A DNA stretch of 64,000 nt from Cheiracanthium punctorium (Eukaryota > Arthropoda > Arachnida > Araneae > Cheiracanthiidae). A program made the translations under genes and the position numbers. Location of the stretch: positions 434,001-498,000 of the forward strand of contig JAWZYV010019914.1 of the NCBI GenBank assembly GCA_038373885.1. Reading direction: 5' to 3'. Below, piece after piece: positions 1 to 10,471 of the stretch; the stretch's first letter is position 1; every line of letters begins with the position of its first letter. A model generated the notes under the pieces. The model made no database searches. It saw only the letters and a list, made by a program, of their open reading frames with translations, and had not been told where the DNA came from.

Positions 1-166
1 TCCTTGATTCTTTTACAAAGGAATATCCGTGTATCGTCAAATCGCAAAGGGGATGCAATTTTGCTTTTTGCTCAGTGTATAGGACCGGCATCAAAATTGC
101 GTATCAAACATGAATAATCTTGCTAAGTAGCAAACATAAATAATCTTGCAGACAAATAATTTTCAG

Positions 167-400
167 TTGTTGTTGTTGTGTGTGATTATGGCAACGCTAC
201 ACTAGGGCTATCTGCAGGGGGGGGGTTGGGTGCCTTTGCAGGAGGACTTTCTAAGGGGTTCTAACGCGTATTCACGTTACATCTGGAGAAAACCTACCAA
301 AACTCCGGATCGACAGCCGCGCGATGGGACCCGAATCCGGGACCTTCACACTTCAGCCATCTACCACTTTCAGTGGCAGAACCACTTGTGCCATGGTGAG
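167..400 (-). repeat. tRNA-derived SINE, copy 1
   Basis: Read on the minus strand this has a tRNA-like head. An A-box-like TGGCACAAGTGG lies at 393-382 and a B-box-like GGATTCGGGTCCC at 338-326. A body follows that is shared with the copies at 10163 and 50104 (landmark TTTTCTCC, then about 35 nt ending in CCCTTA-GAAAGTCCTC). The minus-strand 3' end is a (CAA)n tail, seen as TTGTTGTTGTTG at 167-178. A G-run interrupts the body near 219. The boxes and tail are seen directly; Pol III origin is inferred from known SINE structure. The part at 230-400 is accidentally open in frame with the following hAT relic and is not a gene. Confidence 0.65.
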
Positions 401-404
401 GCCA

Positions 405-886
405 AATCATTTTCAGATATAGTTTATTTTTTAAATTTATTTCCAAATATGTGCTCACATGAAGTATGTGGAAATGATGTTTGCAAGCCAGTAGATGAAG
501 TCAGGGATGAGCTTCAATCTCAATTTTGCAAATTGATAATTTGCCCGAGGAAGTTCAATCAGAAGAAAGAATGGACAAAAAATGGGCTAAAAATTGAGAT
601 TGAGAAAATTAACAGCTGCTAGTGGGAAATTTAAATATGATTGAATGTTATGCTAAGCATATTGACTGTACCACACAGTAATGCTGCTTGTGAACGTTTG
701 TTTAGCAGTGTTAAGAAAAATAGAACACTATTTCATAGTTTTTTGTCTAATGAAACTTTGGAAGACATTTTAATTGCAAAAAGTAAACTCAAAGGCCATT
801 GCTATGAGCAAGACTTTGATAAGTATTTTTTAAAAGCAGCCAAATCAGCTACTTACGAACATTTGTACTCTAAAGATACCAAATAA
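405..886 (+). pseudogene. hAT transposase C-terminal relic (dimerisation region)
   Basis: The stretch at 641-886 encodes a hAT-type C-terminal dimerisation segment. It has the characteristic run from LTVPHSNAACERLFSSVKK to LSNETLEDILIAKSKL and ends at a stop. The preceding 405-620 encodes more upstream hAT-like protein but is split by a frameshift around 525-595 and stops at 620. No BED zinc finger, DDE catalytic core or terminal inverted repeats are visible nearby, so this is a 3' fragment. It abuts a SINE on the left and a truncated copia element on the right. Family assignment rests on the conserved dimerisation motif and is solid; the exact hAT lineage is not resolved. Confidence 0.8.
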
Positions 887-1033
887 ATGCCCCTCCTTTC
901 CTATATGTGCATATGTATTAAAAATAGTGTACTAAATCTGAATAGTAATTTTAAAAATTGTATTTGCTTACATTTTATCTTTAGTAGGCATATTTATTGC
1001 GTTACTGCGTGACACCGTGGTATTGTAAGATTT

Positions 1034-1964
1034 TCAAAAATTGCATGTTGGCAGGTATGCACATGGCTCGCACTGCTGAAGATCACCACTGAGCTTTTCA
1101 AGCCCATACACCAGATTTTTCGTCTTCATCAATTTTAAAGCTTTGATGTTTTGATGTCCTAATCTCTTGTGCCACATTATCATATGGTTCCATATCTTCA
1201 GAGGCTTCTCTGTGATGACGTGTGCACTGGCAGCTAAATTCTCAGGCTCCACATTGGATTCCAGGACATACAGGCTTCCTATTAATGGAGCAACAGCTAT
1301 GACGTGTCCATTCGGGTCAGATATGGAGCATTGAGATTTCTGAAAACTTACGCTGTGGCCAAGCTTGTCAATTTGGCTGACAGATATCAGGTTCTTTTTC
1401 AACGAAGGACCCCAGAAAACTTTGGACAGTTCCAAACGACTTAGTCTTGCCCTTAACATTCAGATGCAGGGTAACAGAACCAAAACCTTTTGCTTTTACT
1501 TCAGCATTTCCAATTCCACGTATCTTCATATCACACTCAGTGAAATTAGTCAACAAAAACTTTTCAGAAAGAAAATGGTTTGATGATCCGGAATCTACTA
1601 TCCACTTCAAAATTTTGGTGGAGTGACTTAAAAAATTTGTCGCTTCGTCAGAAATTTCAGCAAACGAGCAATTTTTCCCTTTACCTTTCTTCCGATTGAC
1701 GCAATTTGGTGAAATATGACCTATTTGTCCACACTTAAAACATTTGCGGGTTTCTTTTATCTGTCGGTCTGGTCTCGACGTCTGGCTCTGTAATTTAGGC
1801 TTACTTTTTCTTGACAGCATCACACTGGCTCTTGGGGGATCTAATAACACTTCTTCAGGAGTCATCTTTAAATACTTGAGACGATCGTATTCCACCAGTA
1901 GTTGTTCGCGAACTTTAGTCGAGGTAAAGTCTTTATCATTTAACATATAAAGTTGTTGACACAC
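1034..1964 (-). pseudogene. Copia zinc knuckle, protease and pre-integrase fragment
   Basis: This continues the polyprotein in two overlapping frames (1964-1368 and 1459-1034). It contains a CCHC zinc knuckle (CFKCGQIGHISPNC) for RNA binding. Next is an aspartic protease with active site WIVDSGSSNHF. The GAG-pre-integrase zinc-binding region follows, with NLISVSQ, HKRLGHQN and CEPC supplying the H-H-C-C ligands. The frame switch near 1440-1460 lies between protease and pre-integrase. Coding sequence ends at 1034, before the integrase DDE core. Assignment is from these motifs; it is non-functional because of truncation and frameshifts. Confidence 0.85.
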
Positions 1965-1968
1965 GTTA

Positions 1969-2508
1969 TTATATTCCGGGGGGGAGGTTCATCAGCATCT
2001 GGTACTCCACCTCATCATCGTCGATTATTTTACCAACAGCCGTTAAACAATCTGTAGCTTGAGTCAATCGTCCCAAATAAACAGCCATGGATTCGCCGGT
2101 TTCATACTTCACACGCATAAATTCTGCACGCAGGTGAGCAATCCTTGCTCGACTAGCCGGCTCAAAAGCTTGCTTAAGGGCGTCCCACATTTGTTTGGGA
2201 TCGGACAACCCCATGATTAGACTTTGTTGTGCAGGTTCAATCCCCATGGCTATCGTAGACACTGCCTTTTGCTTTCTTCTGAGGAAGGGTAGCAACTGCG
2301 AGTCCCCCTCGACTTTAGGATTTCCAGGTTCATCCTTAGTCGTAGCTGGAGAGATAACGGGTGAAACTTCAGTCCCGTCAATAAACCCATATAGGCCCTC
2401 ATGACATAGCAGCATCTCCATGCTATATGACCACTGCCGATAATTTTCCCCATTTAATTTTGGAAAGGAAAAAACTGAACCTACCAACGGAATTCCAGCC
2501 ATATTCAA
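1969..2508 (-). pseudogene. Copia gag, N-terminal part
   Basis: This is a 179-codon open frame starting at the ATG at 2508. It has the N-terminal copia Gag signature, with FPKLNGENYRQWSYSMEMLL near residues 14-33. The helical UBN2-like Gag region follows, with the tract MWDALKQAFEPAS near residues 107-119. Gag forms the particle that packages retrotransposon RNA. The frame ends at 1969 immediately after a run of G (1978-1985), and the same protein continues in another frame from 1964. A homopolymer length change (real mutation or assembly error) is therefore the likely break. Confidence 0.8.
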
Positions 2509-2970
2509 AATTTTTTTTTTTCTTAAACTTTAAGGGCCTGCCAAGAGTCAGACTTTTATAGTCAAAAAGTGACAAATAGTGTCAAAAAGATTACTTAGTA
2601 GTAAAAAGTTTGGCTTTACCTAACAAAAAGTTTCTAGCCGAATGAAACCTTTGAAATCCGTAAACTCAATTAGAACTACAGCTATAATTGATTTAAGGGT
2701 TTCAAAAGGGAAATTTTTCTTTTATCTTTTAAATTTCAAAAATTTTAAAGTATACCCCCATTATCTTCAAACATTTAGAAAATACGACGATCCTTCACAA
2801 TCCCCATAAGTTAAATTTTTAAAATCTAGAAAGATCGATCAAGGCTAAGGCGATAATGAAATTTCCAGGTTTCAAAAGAGCGATTTTCAAAATTTGCATT
2901 TAAGTTTTTATACCTAATTCCAATCTCATCGTTAATTCAGCCGAACAGAAGCAACAGAGGTGGTAAACCA

Positions 2971-2983
2971 CGCTCTGCTACCA
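2971..2983 (-). other. Copia primer-binding site (initiator tRNA-Met type)
   Basis: The minus strand reads TGGTAGCAGAGCG, complementary over its first 11 bases to the usual 3' end of animal initiator tRNA-Met. It lies 3 nt from the inferred LTR edge at 2987, the usual place for the site that primes minus-strand DNA synthesis. Confidence 0.7.
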
Positions 2984-2986
2984 TTT

Positions 2987-3560
2987 TGAAGGGTTGCTGT
3001 CTGTTCAACCGAATCAACGACAAGATTTGATAAAAACATTTACTTTATTTTTCTAAACATTTGCCTGAAAATACAACATCTCCAAATTACACTTACAGAA
3101 TATGTGTTACACTTGTAACTAAATGAGCTGGATGCCAAAAGGTAGCTAAAGGTAACTTTGGATTCAATTAATTCATTTTAATTTTTCATTCATTTTAATT
3201 TTAATTAATTCATAATATAATTCATTTTAATTTTTAAGACCCCTTGCCTTTAGGGAAAAAATTGATACTTAACAATTAACCATGGCAACTTGCCATAACA
3301 CCTACAAACCCTTGCAGGAGAGCTGCTAGTCACAGACCGTCCCGATCTGAACTGAAAAACAAGAAGAAGTGAGGAGATACGAAACTTCCCGAGCTTATAT
3401 ACTAAGCTACATACCTAGCAGCCAATCAAAACGCGACACGCAAAATGCGTCAAAAGATTTGCATATGTTGACGGACATTTAATTCTAGCTCAAGCAAAAT
3501 TTGCATACGCAAAATATCGTAATCGTTCGCAAGTGCGAACGAGCAAAAAAACTACTGAAT
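2987..3560 (-). repeat. Copia 5' long terminal repeat
   Basis: The PBS-side edge is well placed (TG at 2987 on the plus strand, so CA at the LTR 3' end). On the minus strand the LTR holds a CCAAT-type GATTGGCT (3427-3420), a TATA box and a downstream AATAAA (3049-3044), consistent with U3-R-U5. The outer edge is a guess because no second LTR is present for comparison. Confidence 0.6.
3393..3401 (-). promoter_or_regulatory. TATA box of the copia LTR
   Basis: TATATAAGC on the minus strand, about 25 bp downstream of a CCAAT-type motif and about 350 bp upstream of the AATAAA in the same LTR. Position and order fit the LTR promoter. Confidence 0.55.
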
Positions 3561-3889
3561 GCCAAATTACAGGCAAACGAGGAACACCTCAACTTTGAGT
3601 TTTACGCGACACATCCAGTCATTTTGTAAACAATACCATGCAAGTACGCATTTAGGGAGAGAGGAAGAAACCGGGATGTTTCCAGGTTATACAATTAAAA
3701 TTAAGCTGAGTATTTTGAGTTATATTTTAAAACTAAAGCTATTATACTTTTTAAGTAGTTTTAGGAGAAGGGAAAAGTTTAATTTTTACAAAAACGGAAC
3801 TATTTTTAAAATACTTATGAAATTTAATAATTACGATTTAATATTTAGTTTAAGCAGAGTTAAGTTTATTTTTAAAAGACACATTTAAA

Positions 3890-5450
3890 ATACATGAAAC
3901 ATACATGCTACAAATGTGGTAAATTGCACATTTCTGCGCCAAGTTATCTATTAACAACATTTTTCTAACATTATTGCGGCAGCTGTGAAGCTACCACCAA
4001 TTACAGAAGAGCGTTTCCAGACAGTGATTTCATTAGAGCATGGCAAGATCACGTGTAGGGGTAGGTAACCTACTGTCTGAGCGGCCTAAAGGTCCAAATT
4101 AATGCTCGCCACGTGGCGACTGTATAATTGAAAGTGAAGACTGAAAATTTATGTACCAGTCGCTACAGTTTATTCCTCCCCCTTTTCCTTTTTAACAGAC
4201 TTTTTCAGTTTTTATGAATTGAAAGTAAAGCTGAAACTAGAGATTTTCAAACATGTTCTTGACAGAAGGCATCAAAACTCCCAAGTTTCGGCATGGGGAT
4301 GGTGATGGGGGGGGGGCGCAGGGCTGGATCATTGATGAAGGGCATTAGTACCATTTGATCAATTAGGAAAAATGATAATCTGTTCTGGAAATTTGCAAAT
4401 GCGGATTACGACAACGGCTACAATTGCAGTTTGAAGCAGACACCTGCACTTGTTTGTTTCTGCAGTTCCCTGTACCTACAATGTGCGAGCTTCTCTTTCT
4501 GAGAACAAAAATTCGATAAGTGACGAGCTTTTTGACGAGCTTTCGATAAGTGACGAGCTTCATTTATGATTTCTTTTCTTGTGATCTATTAATACCAAAA
4601 ATAAATAAATAATAAAATTAAACATTTCAAGATTTATTCTAGAATAATACGGCTTATGGCCAGCAGAAAGCATAAAGTTGATGACAGCATTCAGTCGCGA
4701 AAAATTAACAACGTTCTTCATGAATAAAGATCAATAATGGAGTATGTAAATGCAGCCGCAGTGGATTTAAAATTAGGGATACTTTGTTCTAAAAAAATTT
4801 TTTTAAAAAGAAGCCACTTTTCTGTACCATGTAGAAAGTATTCAGAACTGGTTTGATGCAATCTCAAAACGATTAAAGTTTATTCCTAAACCTTCATTTC
4901 TTATATGCTGCATGTGCGCCGGCAGAATATTTCCCGGGGGGGGGGGGTCCCATAAGTGCCAACGATCTAAGTTAAATTTAGAAGTGTTAACACCTGGAAA
5001 CAGCAATTGTGTTAAGTAGTAGATGGCCACGATTGAAGAGTGTTTTGAAAACAAGGATAGCAACTGAGGTATGGGAGACATCAACTTTTATTTATCATAA
5101 CTTGACACAAAAATATCACAGTCTATAAACTTCATAAGTACTGGGGCAAAAGGATTTTGAAGAACTCTTTAAAAGCTATTTAAACAACGTTAATTCTAAC
5201 TTGCTGCTTTACTTTGAAGAAAAACATACTGACCGGAAAAACTTTCAATCTTCAGAAAAAGAAGTGTAAAAAATTACGGTGAATGCACAAAATTTGGTGT
5301 GACAGCAGGATTTGTACTTTAAAAGAAACTCTAACTTCTACTTTACTTTAAAAGGTTAAAATAGAAACACTTAGTATTGATAAAAACGTACTGTCATTCA
5401 AAGATTAAGTTTAATTAAAAGCATATTTGGATGGCTGTAAAAACTTATCT
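3890..5450. other. No gene seen; unassigned AT-rich DNA
   Basis: Only short chance frames occur here. Visible details are a G-run at about 4308-4316, a G-run at about 4934-4945, and a small direct repeat of GACGAGCTTTCGATAAGT at about 4512-4560. No transposon ends or host exons were recognised. Confidence 0.6.
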
Positions 5451-5750
5451 CAAACTAAAGAGCATTCTTGCTCGCTCGTACGGCTACATCGCCACTACTT
5501 CCTGCTTACCCGCTGTTCCTGCGGTTGTCTCCCGCTTCTGCTAGTGTCTGTCTGCTTCGATGATGGCGAAAGCTCCTCCTTTTATTTATGAATGTCAACG
5601 GCGCATCTCATTACTAAGTTGCTCCCCGGCTGCTCGTTTGAACGGCGTTTACTGGGCTTCTAAAGGGTGTCAGTTATTGGGCGAACGGCTTTTAGCAGCC
5701 TCCTCCAGGGCGATGCTTACTGCGTCAACCAACTACTACACTCCCACAAG
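5450..5750 (+). promoter_or_regulatory. Candidate promoter / 5' UTR, GC-richer block
   Basis: This 300-bp block is visibly richer in C, G and CpG than its AT-rich surroundings. It ends in AAGATGGCGG (5749-5758), matching the YY1 core that in animals often sits just downstream of transcription start, oriented with the gene. The ATG inside this motif would be the start codon of the candidate exon at 5751. Promoter function is inferred; no TATA box was picked out. A frame open over 5560-5805 lies in a different phase and looks incidental. Confidence 0.4.
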
Positions 5751-5810
5751 ATGGCGGTTGTTTACAAACCGGAGATTTGTGCCATGCGTCTTAAACGAAT
5801 GTTGACGCAA
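5751..5810 (+). CDS. Candidate first coding exon of an unrecognised host gene
   Basis: The reading frame starts at the ATG in the AAGATGGCGG motif and runs 20 codons (MAVVYKPEICAMRLKRMLTQ). A possible splice donor follows, CAA|GTGAAA, at 5811. The phase at the donor is 0, which matches the 30-nt exon at 5956. Alternatively the block is untranslated and translation starts at the ATG at 5965. The product is not recognised. Evidence is limited to the start context, open frame and a moderate donor. Confidence 0.35.
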
Positions 5811-5955
5811 GTGAAAGTTTTAAACACGATTTAAATTTAATAAAAAGCTATTTACTTAAATTCATTTGACTTTTAATTAATTTATTTGCATTAAGGAGTT
5901 TTATTTAACTGACTTTAAGCTAGAACAGAACTTTACTTGAACCCTTTTGTTGCAG

Positions 5956-5985
5956 CCTTTAAAGATGGATAATTTCATAATTGAG
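5956..5985 (+). CDS. Candidate 30-nt coding exon
   Basis: A good acceptor (pyrimidine-rich CCCTTTTGTTGCAG) ends at 5955 and a near-consensus donor (GAG|GTAAGT) begins at 5986. The exon reads PLKMDNFIIE in phase 0, with an internal ATG at 5965. It would add exactly ten codons to the candidate upstream exon. The terminal exon at 18992 is also phase 0 and on the same strand, so this could be the same gene with a very large, transposon-filled intron, or further exons may exist that I could not find. Splice signals are seen; gene identity is unknown. Confidence 0.5.
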
Positions 5986-5989
5986 GTAA

Positions 5990-7200
5990 GTTTAAAAGTT
6001 AAATAAACATAAGAGTTGGGAAATATATTGTTCACAAATAGCTATTATTGGGAACAGGGGGGACTACTTTGTAGGGTTACCATGTTGGAAAGAACAAAAA
6101 AGCAGGGAAAATCACAGCATACAAAAGTCCAGGGAGGGGCAAGTGCCCCCCTTGCCCTATGCTGCCAGTGCCCATGATAGGCTGAGACATAAATTCAGAT
6201 CAATTCATGTCCCAAAATCGGGCAATTTTCTAACTTTCAAAAAGTTATTTTTCATTTCTAAATGAATCCATAATTCTCTAATGCTCAGTAAATATTTTTA
6301 ATAACTGTGGATAATTTAATATAGGAAGGCTAGATAATGGTTACACTGAGCAATCATTTAGAATAAAAACTTGCAAGTTGCAAAACAGCCAATTTTAAGC
6401 AATAGAAGCTGCCATCATTTATACTAATAGATTTCTCTAAAAAGCTGCAGTCTAGAATTATGATTGTTTAGTAATTATCAAATATAACACGCACATTATA
6501 GGATCTACGGCGAAGTCATTTTGAACCCCAACTGAAAGTGTTATGCGCCAGATCATAGTTTATTGTTGCATTTCAGGGTTCCGCTGAAGTGCGAGATCGC
6601 AAGGATAGCAACTGAGTAGCATCTCGTATAAATTTCTTAAATCTCGCGTAAAAAATATTACAGTGCGGGGTATTCTCGAATATTTATTCGCCACCTGTGC
6701 AAAATTCTCACGCGCTGTTTGAAAGTTTCAAAATGCCAATTTGCAAATACAAAAATTTGTTTTCACTCTATTACTGTCGAAATTGGGGAAAGAATTATCG
6801 GTAATGCCCGGAGGCAACGACTCCCATAACGAGATGCAGCAGCTGCAAGAAGCGTTCCCCCCACCCCCTTCCTCTCTTGAGTTTCTGTTCAGAGATAACA
6901 TGGTTGAATCATCAGAATATTAATTAATGCTATCGGCACTGAGCTAACGTGTTGATATTTTTCCTTCAGCAGCTGTAAAATGTTTTGTTTTTGTATGTGC
7001 ATCCGTCGTATATGAGTTTTAAGAGCATTTCATCTGTTTGTTTTTTTATATACCACTACGATTCATGGAATTATTGATATCCTCTGGCAGTTTGAAATTT
7101 GCACTCCCCCCCCCCTTCCGTTCTTAGTAGTGGTTCACAGTAAGAATTAATCAATCTTTGAAGAAGACAAACTCGCATATTGGACGTGCTTTCATCGTAC
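5990..7200. other. No confident gene; probable intron sequence
   Basis: The region contains mixed AT-rich sequence. A 60-codon frame at 6741-6923 has a Pro run and no recognised domain. A 16-nt match (AAGGATAGCAACTGAG) is shared between 5052 and 6599. A C-run lies at about 7107-7116. If the gene model from 5.7 to 19.4 kb is right, this is intron. Confidence 0.5.
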
Positions 7201-7214
7201 AAAGTAGTTTTCTT

Positions 7215-7375
7215 TTGCTTTGAAAATTAATATTTCCTGCTACAAAAGTAAGTTTCTCTGCTTCAAGAATTAATATTTCTTGCTACAAAAATAAGTTTTT
7301 CTGCTCCAAGAATGAATACTTCCTGCTACAAAAGTAAGTTTTTCTGCTCCAAAAATTAATATTCTTTGCTCAAAA
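7215..7375 (+). repeat. Minisatellite, about 43-bp unit, about 3.5 copies
   Basis: Imperfect tandem copies of a unit containing CCTGCTACAAAAGTAAGT followed by a TTCTGCTYCAAGAATTAATA-like half. The embedded GTAAGT looks like a splice donor but recurs in each unit, so it is not taken as one. Confidence 0.75.
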
Positions 7376-7598
7376 TTCATTTTACCTGCTATGAAACTTT
7401 GTAAGTGACTGTGACCCCTGTAAATGCACTTTGCCGAGTTATGCTAATAATGTAAAATTGGCAGCTCGCCAGTGCATGTGGGAAAAGATATACAGGAAGG
7501 AACCGGTAGAACGGACAATTTTTGTGAAAGTATTGCTGCTAGAGAAATTGTCGTAGAAATCTTATTCTTGTCTCAGTGAACACGTGTAACCAGAGAAT

Positions 7599-8416
7599 GC
7601 CAGGCCTCTGTGAACGGAGGCAGTTCCAGCAGACCGACGATTTCACAAGGGGCATGCTGATCAGACTGAGAAAGGCAGGTTGGTGCATTTAGCAAATCTC
7701 GGCAGACACACACCTGGATGTGTGCACTATACACCAGCAGTGGCGAAGATGGTTGGAACAAGGAAATGTAGCACGTTTAAGTGATGCTGGTGCAACCAGA
7801 GTGACGTCGGCATGCATGGATCGACACATCCACCGACAAGCGGTGGGGGCCCCGCAAGCTACTTCAACTTCCATTCTGCGACATGTTCAAGACACCTTGG
7901 ATGTTCCTATATCGACCAGAACCATTTCCCGTCGATTGGTTGCTAGTGGCCTGCACTCATGGCGTCTGTTAGAAGAAGACTGCTATTGGCTCCACAACAT
8001 AGATGCCAACGACTGCAATGGTGCCAGGCTATAGCGACATGGACGACAGAATGGCACAGGGTCGTGTTCTCAGATGAGTGACGCTTCTGTTTCTCCAGTG
8101 ATACTCACCGCGTACGAGTGTGGCGTTGACGTGAAAACAGGTCCAATCCGGCAGCAATTGTAGAACGCCCCACTGCGCAACAACGTGGCATCATGGTTTG
8201 TGGAGCAAGTGCGTATGACTCCAGGTCACCTCTAGTTCGTAATCAAGGCACTATGGCGGCTCAACGATATGTGGATGATGTGCAGCGGCCGGTGAAACTC
8301 CCGTACTTTCAACGGTTCCCAACGCCCTGTATCAGCAGGATAACACTCGACCGCACACTGCTCGCATCAGCCAACTTGTTCTGAAAGGTGTACAGATGCT
8401 TCCTGCAGAGGGGCTG
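7599..8416 (+). pseudogene. Tc1-type transposase relic (family B), 5' part
   Basis: The translation starting at the ATG at 7599 resembles the N-terminal DNA-binding half of Tc1 transposases. Paired helix-turn-helix regions include the tract WRRWLEQGNVARLSDAGATR and, further on, TRTISRRLVASGLHSW. It is interrupted by a stop near 7690 and by frameshifts after about 7970. Pieces of the catalytic domain persist (YVDDV, LYQQDN-like) up to about 8416, where homology ends abruptly. Nucleotide comparison shows the same family as the 3' fragments at 12105 and 59826, and a different family from the intact element at 15415. Confidence 0.8.
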
Positions 8417-8830
8417 AGAAAAAAAGCAATCAGCTACCCTTCAGTCAAATGCTCTGCAAAATTTTCTATAATCTGAATGATAATATGTGTATCATCATAC
8501 AAACCAGTGTATAAAGAACAAGTTAATTTATTAAAGTAAAAAACAATCCTTATGAACAGTGTTAAAAGAACAACAATATTAGTAAAAGGCAAAAATTAAC
8601 AGACAAACTTAACATTATTTTAAAGAAACTACTATCACTAGACCTTCTGACATTTAACAAAAGAAAACCCTTGACCCAACCATTACTAAAATATAATTAT
8701 ACTAGGGAGGAGGAGGAGAGGCAAACTCCCATCTCCATTCTGAACCAGCTGATCAAATTTCTACAGCAAAAAGAAAAGCCACTGCTTTTATACAACACCA
8801 ACAGTGATGTCATAAAAGAAACTTCTAGAA
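8417..8830. other. Unassigned AT-rich sequence
   Basis: Nothing was recognised between the Tc1 relic and the hAT end at 8831. Confidence 0.5.
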
Positions 8831-9440
8831 CAGGGTTTCCCAATCTTTTTAGCTGGCGGACCCCTTTTTTAAGGCAAAAATCCACGGCGGACCCCCCCCC
8901 CCCCCCCAGCTACTTAGAATTTTAGATTTTTAATTACTTTTTTAATTATTAATTAAAAACCGTTTTTACATTGCCATGCATGGCGAGTTTCGTCCGTATC
9001 AATCAAATGATTCATGTTTTGAGCTAACAAGAATGCTATTGCTTCAATAAAGAAGCGTGTGCGTGCATCTGAAAAACATTAAATTCCACTTAAATTATGC
9101 CAGTTTTATGCCAAATCTATCTATCAATAATAACAAAAATGAATGTTCTCCAGACAAATCTACAGAAAGCAGAGCTTTGAAAATTTGAGCATAGAAGCCC
9201 ATGACTGTGCATCTGAGGCTCAGAATGTTGAAATTTTAAATACTTTTCTAATTATTAATTAAAAACCGTTTTATCGCCTGCACGAAATGATTTATGCTTT
9301 TGAAATAAAGCTGAAATTCTATTTTCAGATAAACATGCATTTGAAAAACATGAAATGGTATGGAAATTATATTGATTTTATGCCAAATTAAAAAGCATTA
9401 GAAAGAAAGTCCAAATGTGTTTCTTCATAAATTTCCAAAT
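8831..9440. mobile_element. hAT-like element, one end only
   Basis: CAGGGTTTCCCAATCTTTTT at 8831-8850 resembles the widespread hAT terminus (CAG-G-TTCCCAA-CTTTTT), followed by GGCGGACCCC repeats around an 18-nt C-run (8890-8907). The region at 8935-9140 is partly repeated at 9231-9390 (landmark TAATTATTAATTAAAAACCG), an internal direct duplication. No matching right end was found, so the right limit is arbitrary. Confidence 0.45.
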
Positions 9441-10162
9441 CCTACCAATAATATAAAAACTCGGCTGTTCGAGCCTCGTCAGGGGGAGATCCCCCTGAAC
9501 CCCCCTAATTTTTTAGTTTTATTATTGCCATATTAAAACTATATTAATTAACTTGGCATTTTATCGCGTATTTCGCCTGGTAACCATACGTTGAAATTTT
9601 TATGAGTGTAACCTATTTATAGAAAAATACATGTGGTGCATATTCTACAGCTTACGAAACATTGTAACAATAGATTAAAGCTGTTGTGAACTAATAATAT
9701 TTGAATGTATGTAAAAAATACATGTGGAGCATATTCTACAGCTTACGAAATAGTGTAACAATATCGAGACTAAAGATTGCTTTAATCTCGATATTAAAGC
9801 TGTTGTGAACTAATAGTATTTAAATACATCCAAAATTATGTCGCTTTTTTATCGCATTTTTGGGACACATTTTTCAATAAGGGTATTGAGAGATAAAATG
9901 ACATGGTCATTAAAAAATGTGTACGTTTGTATGTTTAGATGTTTTTGACTGAATCACACACAAATTGCTGAACAGATTTGAAAAAATTCGTAATGAAGAT
10001 AGCTTATGCCCTGGATTAACATACAGGCAACCTTTCAAGCATATAGCATAAATAATTCTTTTACAAAAACATTCAAAATAATTCTAATGCATTGTGCTCT
10101 ATGGAAATTTTATAGCTACTAAACCGATTCTAAAACTTAGTTACACTATTCCTGAGTATTAT

Positions 10163-10388
10163 TGTTTGTTTGTTTGTGGATTAAGACCGATTGACTGCAC
10201 TAGGGTCCTAGGCCTATATGGGTTATTCCTCTGTAGAGAACTTCCTAAGGGATCCTAGCCCATATTTACGTGAGGTTTTGGAGAAAACCGCGAAAAACTG
10301 CGAGCGGCTAGGTCGACAGGCTTGACCAGGGGTTGAACCTGGCACTTCCAGTTTTGAGAGTAGAACTTCTTAGGCACTGGTGGGACCC
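10163..10388 (-). repeat. tRNA-derived SINE, copy 2, with target duplication
   Basis: It is flanked by a 10-bp duplication, TGAGTATTAT (10153-10162) and TGAGTGTTAT (10389-10398). On the minus strand it has an A-box-like TGCCTAAGAAG and an excellent B box GGTTCAACCCC near 10335. It shares the body seen in copies 1 and 50104 and ends in a (CAAA)n tail (TTTGTTTGTTTG at the plus-strand left end). It interrupts the Helitron-like tandem array, so it is the younger insertion. Confidence 0.75.
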
Positions 10389-10471
10389 TGAGTGTTATAG
10401 GCTACCTTTTATGCATATACCACAAATAGTTCTTTTACAGGGATACTCATAAGAATTACATTACACTCTAT

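Larger units (their letters stand above)
1034..3560 (-). mobile_element. Truncated copia-type (Ty1/copia) LTR retrotransposon, 5' part
   Basis: In minus-strand order this contains a 5' LTR (about 3560 to 2987), a primer-binding site (2983-2971), an untranslated leader, gag, a CCHC zinc knuckle, an aspartic protease and the HHCC pre-integrase region. It then stops abruptly near 1034. Integrase core, reverse transcriptase, RNase H and the 3' LTR are absent, so it cannot move on its own. The order gag-protease-integrase is that of the copia group. At least two frameshifts break the polyprotein, one at a G-run near 1978-1985 and one near 1440. The outer LTR edge at about 3560 is uncertain. Confidence 0.85.

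Noticed and set aside
3559..3888. 109-codon open frame next to the copia LTR
   Set aside because: Composition is Lys/Phe/Leu/Ile-rich as expected from AT-rich DNA; no domain, splice or start context.
6741..6923. 60-codon frame with a Pro run
   Set aside because: No splice support, no domain, and within a probable intron.
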